DNA from: Candidatus Omnitrophota bacterium
GTDB lineage: Bacteria; Omnitrophota; Omnitrophia; Omnitrophales; JACQQS01
Direction: 5' to 3'
DNA: 61,665 nt
NCBI GenBank assembly: GCA_016206925.1
Contig: JACQQS010000060.1
Coordinates: 1-61,665, forward strand
This document shows positions 7,452-15,536 of this stretch, piece by piece (the first letter of the stretch is position 1; each line of letters begins with the position of its first letter). The translations under genes and the position numbers were made by a program. The notes beneath the pieces are model-generated. The model was not told the DNA's origin, searched no databases, and saw nothing but the letters and a program-made list of their open reading frames with translations.

Positions 7452-8027
7452 ATGAGAATCACCGAGAAAACGGCTTTGGTTGTCGTGGACGCTCAAATTG
7501 ACTTCTTTGAGGGTGGCGCGCTTGCCGTGCCGGGATCTAACGCGGTTCTTCCGGCAATTCAATCCTCAATCGACAAGTTTCTATCGAAAGGTCGACCCCT
7601 ATTTGCAACACGAGATTGGCATCCCGCCGATCATTGTTCATTCAAAGCGCAGGGCGGTATTTGGCCGCCACATTGCATTCAAAATACTTCGGGCGCGAAG
7701 TTTCATCCCAAATTAAGAATGCCGCCTTCTTTGATCATTATCTCTAAAGCGGACCAGAAAAATAAGGACGCCTATTCCGGATTTCAGGAAACGGATCTTA
7801 ACGCAGAATTAACAAAGCGAAAAATTTCCGAAATAACGGTCTGCGGACTTGCCATCGATTATTGCGTAAAACACACTGCTTTAGATGCCCGAAAACTCAA
7901 TTACCGAGTTTACCTGCTGACCGATGCCATCATGGGTGTGAATGTGAAGGCGGGGGACAGTTCAAATGCTATTCGGGAAATGGAAAAAGCGGGTGTTATC
8001 AAAATAATATCGGGAGAGCTGGAATGA
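7452..8027 (+). CDS. pncA: Nicotinamidase (isochorismatase-like hydrolase)
   Basis: Expected to hydrolyse nicotinamide to nicotinate for NAD recycling. The catalytic triad of the family is visible in the 191 residues: Asp13 (VVDAQIDFF), Lys99 (ISKADQ) and Cys138 (GLAIDYCVKHTALDA). The metal-binding part is RDWHPADHCSF (Asp55, His57, His61), and WPPHCIQ matches the substrate-pocket region. These favour nicotinamidase over other isochorismatase-fold enzymes. The stop overlaps the next ATG (ATGA). Confidence 0.9.
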   Translation: MRITEKTALVVVDAQIDFFEGGALAVPGSNAVLPAIQSSIDKFLSKGRPLFATRDWHPADHCSFKAQGGIWPPHCIQNTSGAKFHPKLRMPPSLIIISKADQKNKDAYSGFQETDLNAELTKRKISEITVCGLAIDYCVKHTALDARKLNYRVYLLTDAIMGVNVKAGDSSNAIREMEKAGVIKIISGELE

Positions 8028-8677
8028 ATCTGCTAAAGCGCCTTTACATCAAGCAAGTCGAAGTGGGCCCCATGCAGAATTACATGTACATCTTGGGAGA
8101 TCAGGAAAAGAAAGAGGCGGTGATTGTGGATCCGGCCTGGGAAGTGGATCGCGTCTTGAACATTGCCAAAGGCGATGATATGAAAGTCGACAAAGCACTG
8201 ATCACGCATACACATTTCGATCACGTGAACGGAATCGAGGACTTTTTGAGACTGACCGGCGGGTGTGTTTATGTTCATCAAAAGGAAGCACCTTTTCTAA
8301 AAGGTATGAAGTCCAGTATTGAGTCTGTTCAAGGCGGCCAAGATATCCGCGCAGGTGAAATCGTAATCAAATTTCTGCACACACCCGGTCATACGCCGGG
8401 TTCTCAATGCTTTCTTGTAGAAGATCATTTGGTTTCAGGCGACACATTATTTATAAACGCCTGCGGCCGGTGTGATTTGCCCGGCGGAAATGCCGAGGAA
8501 ATGTACAGAAGCCTCACGGAAAAACTTATGAAACTCGATGACCGGGTCTTACTTTTGCCGGGGCATAATTATTCAGAAGAACCGGTTTCCTCCATGGGAA
8601 AGGAAAAGAGAGACAATCCCTATCTCGGCTGTAAAACATTAAATGAATTCCTTCGCTTCCGCATGGGCACGGGATAA
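8024..8677 (+). CDS. MBL-fold hydrolase, glyoxalase II-like
   Basis: A 217-residue metallo-beta-lactamase-fold protein with THTHFDHVNG (HxHxDH metal motif) near residue 65, the later ligand histidine in HTPGHTPGSQ, the bridging aspartate in VSGDTLF, and LLPGHNYS near the C-terminus. The order and size match the short glyoxalase II-like hydrolases, which act on thioesters or related esters; the substrate is unknown. The start is set by the ATG overlapping the pncA stop, with GGAGAG 6 bases upstream. The open frame reaches further upstream, but that part is pncA in another frame. Confidence 0.87.
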   Translation: MNLLKRLYIKQVEVGPMQNYMYILGDQEKKEAVIVDPAWEVDRVLNIAKGDDMKVDKALITHTHFDHVNGIEDFLRLTGGCVYVHQKEAPFLKGMKSSIESVQGGQDIRAGEIVIKFLHTPGHTPGSQCFLVEDHLVSGDTLFINACGRCDLPGGNAEEMYRSLTEKLMKLDDRVLLLPGHNYSEEPVSSMGKEKRDNPYLGCKTLNEFLRFRMGTG

Positions 8678-8726
8678 ATCGCCGCCAGAATTTACCTCTC
8701 CCGGCTGCTTCAGCTTAAAATTACGT

Positions 8727-8755
8727 TTGATTTTAATCATTAAACCAACTATTAT
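8727..8755 (+). promoter_or_regulatory. Promoter of the transketolase pair
   Basis: TTGATT, 17 bases, then TATTAT at 8750-8755. The ATG at 8766 is only 11 bases below the -10, so transcription would begin almost at the start codon, and no Shine-Dalgarno is visible. Confidence 0.6.
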
Positions 8756-8765
8756 CTCATTTCTT

Positions 8766-9596
8766 ATGCGAGACGATAGAATTCAAGAATTAAGAAGATT
8801 TTCCAACGAAATGCGAAAAGACATTATCCGCATGCTTGCGAAGTCCAAGTCCGGCCATCCCGGTGGATCGCTATCCATCATTGACATCTTAACCGTGCTT
8901 TATTATGAATTTCTGCGGCACGATCCTAAACGTCCCCATTGGGAAGACCGTGACCGCGTAATTTTAAGTAAAGGACATGCGGCACCTGCGCTTTATGCCG
9001 TACTGGCCCATACCGGCTATTTTCCACGAGAAACCTTGTTGACACTCAGAACATTGGGAAGCATCTTGCAAGGGCATCCGGATCAGAAAAGAACACCCGG
9101 CATCGAAGCATCGACGGGTTCATTGGGCCAGGGATTATCCATTGCCATTGGGTGTGCCTTAGCGGCGCAGGTATCCAAAAAGGATTTTTACACATACGTA
9201 ATTCTAAGTGACGGCGAATGCAACGAAGGGCAGACTTGGGAGGCCGTTATGAGCGCGGCATTCAGGAAGGTTGACAATTTAACCGCCATCGTCGATTTGA
9301 ACGCTCATCAGTTGGACGGATCTACCAAGGAAATTCTTAACATGGATCCCGTGCCGGATAAATGGAAGTCATTCGGCTGGGCTGCGCAGGAAATAGATGG
9401 CCACGATTACCGTCAAATCATTGACGCACTTTCCTGGGCGCGCTCTGTCCATGGCAAACCTACGGTCATTCTTGCGCGTACCGTTAAAGGCAAGGGTATC
9501 TCATTTATGGAGAACAACAACCATTATCATGGCGTTGCGCCTACTCCGGATGAAGCCGAGAAAGCTCTGGCGGAGTTAGAAGCAAAGACGTTTTGA
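8766..9596 (+). CDS. Transketolase, N-terminal subunit
   Basis: 276 residues carrying the thiamine-diphosphate-binding half of a split transketolase of the non-oxidative pentose phosphate pathway. Visible: SGHPGGSLSIIDILTVLYYE, ILSKGHAAPALYAVL, GSLGQGLSIAIG, and the ThDP/Mg site SDGECNEGQTWEA then DLNAHQLDG (the GDGE...N pattern). The start at 8766 gives the usual 20 residues before the first conserved helix; the frame reading upstream to 8643 overlaps the MBL gene and crosses the predicted promoter. The stop and next start overlap as TGATG. A DXS role is unlikely because the gene is split and has no DXS motifs. Confidence 0.93.
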   Translation: MRDDRIQELRRFSNEMRKDIIRMLAKSKSGHPGGSLSIIDILTVLYYEFLRHDPKRPHWEDRDRVILSKGHAAPALYAVLAHTGYFPRETLLTLRTLGSILQGHPDQKRTPGIEASTGSLGQGLSIAIGCALAAQVSKKDFYTYVILSDGECNEGQTWEAVMSAAFRKVDNLTAIVDLNAHQLDGSTKEILNMDPVPDKWKSFGWAAQEIDGHDYRQIIDALSWARSVHGKPTVILARTVKGKGISFMENNNHYHGVAPTPDEAEKALAELEAKTF

Positions 9597-10567
9597 TGAA
9601 AGATGCAGCTATGGTAAATGTGCGAGAGAAAAAATTAGGTCAGGCGACGCGCGATGCATACGGCGACGTTTTGGTTGAACTGGGCAGGGAAAACCCGGAT
9701 ATTGTTGTTTTGGATGCCGATCTATCCAAATCCACCAAGACAGCGGCATTTGGGAAGGCTTTCCCGGATCGGTTCTTCAATTGCGGAATTCAAGAAGCTA
9801 ACATGGTTGGCATTGCAGCGGGTCTTTCGTATTGCGGAAAAATTTCTTTTGTCAGCAGTTTTGCTTGTTTCCTAACGTGCAAAGGGTATGACCAGCTTCG
9901 CATGTCGGTTGCCTTTCCCTCGGCTAATGTAAAAGTAGTTACATCGCACGGCGGCATTTCAGTAGGTGAAGACGGCGTTTCTCAGCAAAGTATCGAAGAT
10001 TTTGCCTTGATGACCGCGCTGCCCAATTTCTATGTGATCGTTCCGGCTGACGGATTCTCTGCAAAAGCTTTAATCAGACAGGCCGCCTGCCACAAAGGTC
10101 CCGTGTATGTTCGGTGCGGGCGCCCGAAAACACCGGTAATTTATGATAATGGAGTTCGTTTGCAGATGGGGAAGGGGAGCATTCTTGAAGAGGGGAAGGA
10201 CGTGGGAATTATTGCCTGCGGATTACTGGTTTATGAAGCTTTGCAGGCAGCACAGATACTCTTGGTGAAAGGCATACGGGCATCCGTGGTTGATATGCAC
10301 ACCATCAAGCCGCTCGATACAGACCTGATAGAAAACCTGGCTCGAAAAACGGGTGCGCTCGTGACTTGCGAAGAGCATTCAATGTACGGAGGCCTTTCAG
10401 CAACAGTAAGTCAAGCGGCTGCGAGAATTCACCCCGTACCCATCGAAACCGTTGCGATCAAGGATACGTTTGCAGAATCCGGTGCCCCTGAGGAGCTCTT
10501 CGAGCATTATGGATTGACGGCAAAACATATTGTCGAGGCGGCTCTCAAGGCCGTTCAACGAAAATAA
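9596..10567 (+). CDS. Transketolase, C-terminal subunit
   Basis: The 323-residue partner of the preceding subunit, holding the pyrimidine-binding and C-terminal domains. It begins with the conserved ATRDAYGDVLVELG segment, then VVLDADLSKST, FFNCGIQEANMVGIAAGLS (the catalytic Glu in IQEANM), and THGGISVGEDGVSQQSIED. The C-terminal domain (about 190-323) has the DMHTIKPLD and EEHSMYGGL marks. Start at ATG 9596, overlapping the previous stop; a TTG at 9593 precedes it in frame. The active enzyme is expected to be a heterotetramer in the cytoplasm. Confidence 0.93.
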   Translation: MKDAAMVNVREKKLGQATRDAYGDVLVELGRENPDIVVLDADLSKSTKTAAFGKAFPDRFFNCGIQEANMVGIAAGLSYCGKISFVSSFACFLTCKGYDQLRMSVAFPSANVKVVTSHGGISVGEDGVSQQSIEDFALMTALPNFYVIVPADGFSAKALIRQAACHKGPVYVRCGRPKTPVIYDNGVRLQMGKGSILEEGKDVGIIACGLLVYEALQAAQILLVKGIRASVVDMHTIKPLDTDLIENLARKTGALVTCEEHSMYGGLSATVSQAAARIHPVPIETVAIKDTFAESGAPEELFEHYGLTAKHIVEAALKAVQRK

Positions 10568-10595
10568 AATAATCCATAATTTCCCATAATTTCTC

Positions 10596-11729
10596 ATGTC
10601 CAAAAAACCCAACGAAGCAAAATTAATGATCGCCGCAAGCGAACATGACGCAGACATGTTCTATGCAACCCGTTTTTTTGTACCGGACCCTTTTATTTAC
10701 ATAGAAGCTGCTGGAAAATCATACGCCATTATGAGTGATCTTGAAATCGACCGGGCACGAAAAGAAGCTTGTGTAAGTCAAACGCTTTCATTTTCCGCGC
10801 TGGCCCAGGAAGCGGCATCGGGCCGCCTCAAGAGGCCCGGTATGATCGATGTGATCAGTCATTTTTTGCATAAAAAGAAAATCAGGAAGTTATCCGTTCC
10901 GCATCATTTTCCGGTCGGGTATGCTGACGCTTTACGCCAAAAAGGCTTTCGATTAAGTCCGGGGGAGCGCCCGTTCTTCGGTGCACGCCTGATTAAGTCA
11001 AGGGATGAAATCGCAGCCATCGAAGAAACGCAGCGCAGTACAGAGACCGCTGTGCATGCGGCGATCGACATCATTTCCAAGGCCCGGATTAAGCTCGGTT
11101 TCCTGTATCATCATAATGAATTGCTCACGTCCGAGCGTATCCGTCAGGTCATCCATCAGTATTTGCTCGCGAGAAATTGTATCGGTCAACATACGATCGT
11201 TGCTTCCGGAGCGCAAGCTTGTGACCCACACCAAATCGGCACGGGTCCGCTTAAAGCAAATGTCCCCATTATTCTCGACGTGTTTCCAAAATCGTCCCGG
11301 ACTAATTATTATGCAGATATGACGCGGACCGTACTTCGCGGAAAAGCTTCTCCCGAACTAAAAAAACTCTATAGAGCAGTCAGGGAAGGCCAGGATCTTG
11401 GAATGTCCATGGTGAAGGCGGGTGTTAACGGACGAATAGTTCATGAGGCGATTCTCAGACTCTTTGAACGCCAGGGTTACAAAACCGGTTTGATCAAAGG
11501 TTGCATGCAGGGATTCTTTCATGGCACAGGACACGGCCTTGGTCTTGAGGTGCATGAACCACCGCGCATTGGCCATATCGATGCAATATTAGAGCCAAAC
11601 ATGGTCGTGACGGTAGAGCCGGGGCTGTATTATCCCGGATTGGGGGGTGTACGCCTTGAAAACATGGTGCTCGTTCAGAAAAATGCCTGTCGGAATCTCA
11701 CGCGCTTCCCGCGCGTATTTGAGCTATGA
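10596..11729 (+). CDS. M24-family metallopeptidase (Xaa-Pro aminopeptidase-like)
   Basis: 377 residues: a creatinase-like N-terminal domain to about 130, then a pita-bread catalytic domain. The five metal ligands can be read: Asp in ILDVFP, Asp in YADMTRT, His in HGTGHGLGLEVHE, Glu in VTVEPGLYYPG, and Glu in GVRLENMV. This is the pattern of proline-specific aminopeptidases. The region before the ATG has two tandem copies of CCATAATTTC and no Shine-Dalgarno. The stop overlaps the next gene (ATGA), making it the first gene of a four-gene coupled group ending with the MqnD-like gene. Confidence 0.88.
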   Translation: MSKKPNEAKLMIAASEHDADMFYATRFFVPDPFIYIEAAGKSYAIMSDLEIDRARKEACVSQTLSFSALAQEAASGRLKRPGMIDVISHFLHKKKIRKLSVPHHFPVGYADALRQKGFRLSPGERPFFGARLIKSRDEIAAIEETQRSTETAVHAAIDIISKARIKLGFLYHHNELLTSERIRQVIHQYLLARNCIGQHTIVASGAQACDPHQIGTGPLKANVPIILDVFPKSSRTNYYADMTRTVLRGKASPELKKLYRAVREGQDLGMSMVKAGVNGRIVHEAILRLFERQGYKTGLIKGCMQGFFHGTGHGLGLEVHEPPRIGHIDAILEPNMVVTVEPGLYYPGLGGVRLENMVLVQKNACRNLTRFPRVFEL

Positions 11730-11971
11730 TACTTAAATGGTCAGTGATCCTCATCTGTTTGGCTCTCGGTTATGTTTGCGTAAAACTGCTGATTCGAGAA
11801 GACCGCCAGCTGAACACGCTGGAGGGAACACCCATGAATGTCGTTGATGATTTGGAACAACCCAGAAGCCAGCTCTTAAAAACGATCGCTCAGCTGCGCG
11901 GCGAAAATGAGCAACTGAAAAAGCGAGTGGTGGAGCTTGAAAAGCAGCAGGGAAGGAGCGCTACCCCCTAA
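11726..11971 (+). CDS. Small membrane-anchored coiled-coil protein
   Basis: 81 residues: one N-terminal transmembrane segment (about 4-22, ILKWSVILICLALGYVCVKL), a short polar linker, then a heptad-rich helix from about 45 to 76 (LLKTIAQLRGENEQLKKRVV) that looks like a coiled coil. No family recognised. It overlaps the peptidase by ATGA and the ferredoxin by TAATG, so its synthesis is coupled to theirs. It could tether or dimerise a partner at the membrane; that is inference. Confidence 0.65.
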   Translation: MILKWSVILICLALGYVCVKLLIREDRQLNTLEGTPMNVVDDLEQPRSQLLKTIAQLRGENEQLKKRVVELEKQQGRSATP

Positions 11972-12297
11972 TGGCAAATCCGGGCGCCTCAAAACCACCG
12001 CGCAGGAAAATTCCGCGAGAGCTGGCCGTTATTGATCAAAACGGCTGCACAGGGTGTGAAGCCTGCATTACCGTTTGTCCCGTAGATTGCATCGAGCTCG
12101 TTCCCGGGCTTGAATTTCCGGAATTACAGAAATTAGTCGAGATCGATTTAAACCGCTGCATAGGCTGCCGAAAATGTCCGGAAATTTGCCCCTGGGATAC
12201 CATCCATATGTTTGCGCACGAAGAGGGAATAAAGGCGGCGCCTTCCTATACGTTACGAAGCGTCTGCGGCCAAGAAACCGCTGCGGTCGGTAAATAA
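11971..12297 (+). CDS. 2[4Fe-4S] ferredoxin-type protein
   Basis: 108 residues with two classic clusters: Cys26-x2-Cys29-x2-Cys32-x3-Cys36-Pro and Cys63-x2-Cys66-x2-Cys69-x3-Cys73-Pro, with a 26-residue insert between them (longer than in the smallest clostridial ferredoxins). The N-terminal 20 residues are basic and proline-rich; the C-terminal 25 have no recognised motif. It is an electron carrier or a small redox subunit. TAATG overlaps on both sides couple it to the coiled-coil gene and to the MqnD-like gene. Confidence 0.88.
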   Translation: MANPGASKPPRRKIPRELAVIDQNGCTGCEACITVCPVDCIELVPGLEFPELQKLVEIDLNRCIGCRKCPEICPWDTIHMFAHEEGIKAAPSYTLRSVCGQETAAVGK

Positions 12298-13184
12298 TGT
12301 CAACCCCGGCACTCGAGAAACACATCATTCGGTTTGGCCATAGCCCGGACCCTGATGACGCGTTCATGTTTTACGCATTGGCACACCATAAAATAAACAC
12401 AGGGCGGTATGAATTTAAAGATGTAATTCTAGACATCGAAGCATTAAACCGTCTTGCCTTGAGGGCGGAGTTAGAGATCACTGCTGTCTCTGTACACACA
12501 TTCGCCTATATTGCCGACCGTTATACGATCATGCCATGTGGTGCCAGCGTTGGCGACAAATATGGACCGATCATTGTTGCACGGAGAGCATTTTCAGCCA
12601 GCCAACTTGGGCGGTACCGCATCGGTGTTCCTGGAGAGTTTACAACGGCTTTTCTTGCTCTAAAGATTTTTGATCCGCACATTACTTCGTATACCGTATT
12701 GCCCTTTGATAAAATTATTCCCGCTGTATTGAGCGGCGATATTGACGCCGGACTCGTAATACACGAAGGACAACTCACCTATGAAGATCTTGGGCTAAAA
12801 CTTATTCTTGACCTCGGAAAGTGGTGGTATGCCGAAACAAAATTGCCGCTTCCACTCGGCATTGACGTTGTGCGAAAAGACCTCGGCACTCCCACGATCA
12901 CCGAAGTAACCAAGCTTTTTCGCCAGAGCATTGTATATGGACTTAAGCACCGGAAACGCGCACTTAACTATGCGCTTATGTACGGCCGGGGCCTTGCACG
13001 GGATAAAGCCGATCGCTTCATCGACATGTATGTAAATGAAGTTGCCGTTGATTGCGGAGAAGCGGTCCGCACGGCCATTCAAGTACTGCTCGAACGCGGT
13101 CTGACTGCAAAATTATATTCTCACGTCCCGCCAATTGAATTCGTCGGTGGAGCGCCCGTCGTTTTCCAAAACCAGCATATCTGA
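12297..13184 (+). CDS. MqnD-like protein (menaquinone/futalosine pathway family)
   Basis: 295 residues in the periplasmic-binding-protein-like fold of MqnA/MqnD. Marks shared with MqnD (1,4-dihydroxy-6-naphthoate synthase): GHSPDPDDAFMFYALA near residue 14, DIEALNRLAL near 48, ITAVSVHTFAYIADRY near 60, GASVGDKYGPIIVA near 82, and GDIDAGLVIHEGQLT near 150. The length is normal for the family. No other futalosine-pathway gene is in the window, and its partners here are a ferredoxin, a coiled-coil protein and an M24 peptidase, so an MqnD role is likely by family but not proven. The 185 bases to the next, convergent gene show only a weak CACTG-TGT-CAGTG hairpin. Confidence 0.78.
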   Translation: MSTPALEKHIIRFGHSPDPDDAFMFYALAHHKINTGRYEFKDVILDIEALNRLALRAELEITAVSVHTFAYIADRYTIMPCGASVGDKYGPIIVARRAFSASQLGRYRIGVPGEFTTAFLALKIFDPHITSYTVLPFDKIIPAVLSGDIDAGLVIHEGQLTYEDLGLKLILDLGKWWYAETKLPLPLGIDVVRKDLGTPTITEVTKLFRQSIVYGLKHRKRALNYALMYGRGLARDKADRFIDMYVNEVAVDCGEAVRTAIQVLLERGLTAKLYSHVPPIEFVGGAPVVFQNQHI

Positions 13185-13369
13185 TCACATTTTGCCGCGG
13201 AGTGGTTTGGCCGTGCACTGTGTCAGTGTCCCGGTTTATTTATTTGAAAAGTCTCATAATACATCTTATGTAAAATATCTATACACGCCACTACTTACCG
13301 TGGGCCGCACAAGGCAAACTGCTCCGGCTGGATTTAATCCCGGAAGTGAGCGTGAAATAATTGGACGAA

Positions 13370-13813
13370 TTACTGAAGCCTTGCGGCCACTTTTTGACTG
13401 ATCAGACTGCCGTCAGCACGCCCAGCGGCCTTTTGCATGACTACCTTCATTACTTTTGACATATCGGCGCGTTTGCTGGCACCGGTCTCTTGAATAGCGT
13501 CAGCGATTATCCTGTCGAGTTCCTGGTCACTCAACGCCTGCGGCAGATAGGATTGGAGCACCTTAATTTCGGCTTCCTCTTGTTGAACGAGGTCCATACG
13601 GTTGCCTTTTTTGAACTCTTCAATGGATTCCCGGCGCTGTTTGATTAATTTGGAAGTGAGGGAGAGCAGCTCATTATCGTCAAGCTGTGGTTTTTTCTTC
13701 TCGATCTCCGCATTCTTGCATGCGGCTTTGAGCATGCGCAGCGTGGATACTTTGATATGGTCCTTGCTCTTCATCGCCGCCTTCAGATCCTCATCAATTT
13801 GCAAAGCCAACAT
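13370..13813 (-). CDS. GatB/YqeY-domain protein
   Basis: 147 residues matching YqeY, the free-standing form of the tRNA-binding C-terminal domain of GatB. Features: LKAAMKSKDHIKVSTLRMLKAA at the start region (first 20 of these are typical), an EIKVLQSYLPQALSDQEL hinge, and the SKVMKVVMQKAAGRADGSL end motif. It probably binds tRNA or assists the amidotransferase; its exact role is not established. The open frame extends 26 codons further upstream, but ATG 13813 has AAAGGAGA 4 bases before it and begins where the family begins. It lies at the end of the moxR-bat run. Confidence 0.88.
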   Translation of the reverse strand: MLALQIDEDLKAAMKSKDHIKVSTLRMLKAACKNAEIEKKKPQLDDNELLSLTSKLIKQRRESIEEFKKGNRMDLVQQEEAEIKVLQSYLPQALSDQELDRIIADAIQETGASKRADMSKVMKVVMQKAAGRADGSLISQKVAARLQ

Positions 13814-13841
13814 AAGTTCTCCTTTTTGTAATGAAAACAGT

Positions 13842-14327
13842 TCAAATGTCCAGCCGCAGGATTTCTGCATCCAACTTTTGGAGATCCACAACAGCGATCG
13901 TCGAGGTCCCCGTCACCCAACCGCATGTTTCCCCCGGGTTCACAATCAACTGCTTACCGCACCGCCGGACTTCCGGTTCATGCGTCTCACCGTATAAAAC
14001 CAATTCAGCGTCACCATTGCCTTCTGAAAGCTTTTCCAAATAGCGGCGGTGGTGGCAAAGAAATATCTTTCGACCGGCAAACTCCATTCGATGCGGTTCT
14101 TCCTTGATTTGAAATCTTGAGCGTACACCCAGCGCCTCTTTATAGTCATTATTGCCAAAAACACCAAAGAAAGAGACTGGAAACTTTTGTAAGACATCAA
14201 AAACAATAGGTGTGATGAAATCACCGCAGTGAAAAATGGCGCCCACGTCCCGCTTTTCAAAAACCCGACGCGCCTTTTCCACCTGATCCAAGTTGTCATG
14301 CGTATCCGATAGAACCCCAACGAGCAT
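13842..14327 (-). CDS. YfcE/MJ0936-type metallophosphodiesterase with an altered ligand motif
   Basis: 161 residues of the small calcineurin-like phosphodiesterase family. Ligands seen: Asp8 and His10 (SDTHDN), Asp36 (HCGDF), Asn59 (FGNND), His92 (CHH), and His116. The usual GHTH motif is GETH here (Gly113-Glu114-Thr115-His116), so the histidine that would bind the second metal is a glutamate. The codon is a clean GAG, not an ambiguity. The enzyme may use a different metal or have lower activity. It lies 3 bases after batC and 28 before the yqeY start. Confidence 0.85.
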   Translation of the reverse strand: MLVGVLSDTHDNLDQVEKARRVFEKRDVGAIFHCGDFITPIVFDVLQKFPVSFFGVFGNNDYKEALGVRSRFQIKEEPHRMEFAGRKIFLCHHRRYLEKLSEGNGDAELVLYGETHEPEVRRCGKQLIVNPGETCGWVTGTSTIAVVDLQKLDAEILRLDI

Positions 14328-14330
14328 ATC

Positions 14331-15536
14331 TCACCAGTCCTTTAAAGGCGGCATCTCTTGCCCGGGTGTTTCCGGTTCCGGACGGCGGAGCGTCTGAAGC
14401 GGCCGTTCCGAATCATTTAAGGAGTTTAAAATTTTAAGCGCTTCCTCGTAAGGGACCTTTCCACCTTCATATTCAGAATGTGCGCCTAATGCAGTGGGTA
14501 ATTCCCCGCTTCGCTCTGTTTCCGGCGAAGGCCCCTCTCTTGATTGAGACTGACCGGTTTGCCCCGGACTCTGTTCGGTTTTGTCGTGCTCGGGTTGTTC
14601 AAGTTGATCCGGGCTCGGTATCTGTCTTGATGGTTCAGGCCTTCCCTGTCTGCTCGGCTCCTTACCCTGTTGTTGATCTTGCTTTTCGCCATCCGAGGGT
14701 TTTTCTTGCGTATGAGAATCGCTTTTTTGTTGCTCAGACGGCTGTTGATCCGATTGCTGCGGCTGACTTTTCTGTTCCCTTCCGGAAGTGTCCGGCTTTT
14801 GCTCGGGAGACCGTTCGCCGTCCTTTTTCCCATCCGGCGACTTTTGATCGCCCTGGCTCTTATCGGGCTGATTGCCGCTTTGCTCTTCTTGTTTCCGGCC
14901 CCCTTGATCTTGCTTTTCCTTCTGCGACTGCCGGCCCTGCTGCGGTTGATTCTGATTTTCATTCTGCTGCTGCTGGTTTTCCTTGTCCTGGCCGCTATTT
15001 TGTTGATCCTGGTTCTCTTCTTGTTCCTGCGGCTCCTGCTGCTCGCCGCCGCCTTGCTGCTGCTGTTGCTGCTGTTTTTGATTTTCTTTTTCCTTCTTAT
15101 CCTTTGTCTTCTGCAGTATCTCCAAGTTATACTTGGCGTCCTCATCCTCCGAATTTATATCCAGCACGGATTTGTAGGTCTCGATAGCTTTTTCCGCCTC
15201 CCCCAACCGATACAATGTATTCCCGTAATTGTAGAGAATCTCTGACTTAAACAATGAATCTCCTTCATCCTCAGGCAACATCGCCAGCGTTTGTTCAAAG
15301 GCGTCTTTTGCTTCACGAAACCGCCCAAGTTCATACAAGGTGCTGGCTAAATTGTAGCGGATGCGGGGATCATCCGGATCTTTCACCTGAGCGGCCAAGT
15401 ATTGCTCAAGCGCAGGCTCAAACTCCTTTTTCGTAAAATGCTCGCTTCCCTTCTCATTTAAGGAACCGGATGACGTGACGATGCCTCCAAATGAAAACAG
15501 AAATGCAAAAAGCAATGCCAACAAGCGAATGTTCAT
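14331..15536 (-). CDS. BatC-like TPR protein with long low-complexity region
   Basis: 401 residues: an N-terminal signal or membrane segment (about 5-22), TPR repeats from about 27 to 145 (EHFTKKEFEPALEQYLAAQ, IRYNLASTLYELGRFREAKD, ILYNYGNTLYRLGEAEKAIE), then about 200 residues made mostly of Gln, Lys, Glu, Pro, Ser and Asp, and a short ordered end (KVPYEEALKILNSLNDSERP) like the C-terminus of BatC/aerotolerance TPR proteins. It probably faces the periplasm and works with the VWA proteins BatA and BatB. Long frames on the plus strand here arise from the low complexity. It overlaps batB by 4 bases. Confidence 0.83.
   Translation of the reverse strand: MNIRLLALLFAFLFSFGGIVTSSGSLNEKGSEHFTKKEFEPALEQYLAAQVKDPDDPRIRYNLASTLYELGRFREAKDAFEQTLAMLPEDEGDSLFKSEILYNYGNTLYRLGEAEKAIETYKSVLDINSEDEDAKYNLEILQKTKDKKEKENQKQQQQQQQGGGEQQEPQEQEENQDQQNSGQDKENQQQQNENQNQPQQGRQSQKEKQDQGGRKQEEQSGNQPDKSQGDQKSPDGKKDGERSPEQKPDTSGREQKSQPQQSDQQPSEQQKSDSHTQEKPSDGEKQDQQQGKEPSRQGRPEPSRQIPSPDQLEQPEHDKTEQSPGQTGQSQSREGPSPETERSGELPTALGAHSEYEGGKVPYEEALKILNSLNDSERPLQTLRRPEPETPGQEMPPLKDW

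Noticed and set aside
13135..13401. 88-codon plus-strand frame after the MqnD-like gene
   Set aside because: It overlaps the 3' ends of both the MqnD-like gene and the YqeY gene, has no ribosome-binding site and no recognised family.
14480..15245. Long plus-strand and alternative minus-strand open frames opposite batC
   Set aside because: They arise from the Gln/Lys-rich low-complexity coding region; their products are compositionally biased (Leu- or Arg/Lys-rich) with no motif, and batC fits the operon.
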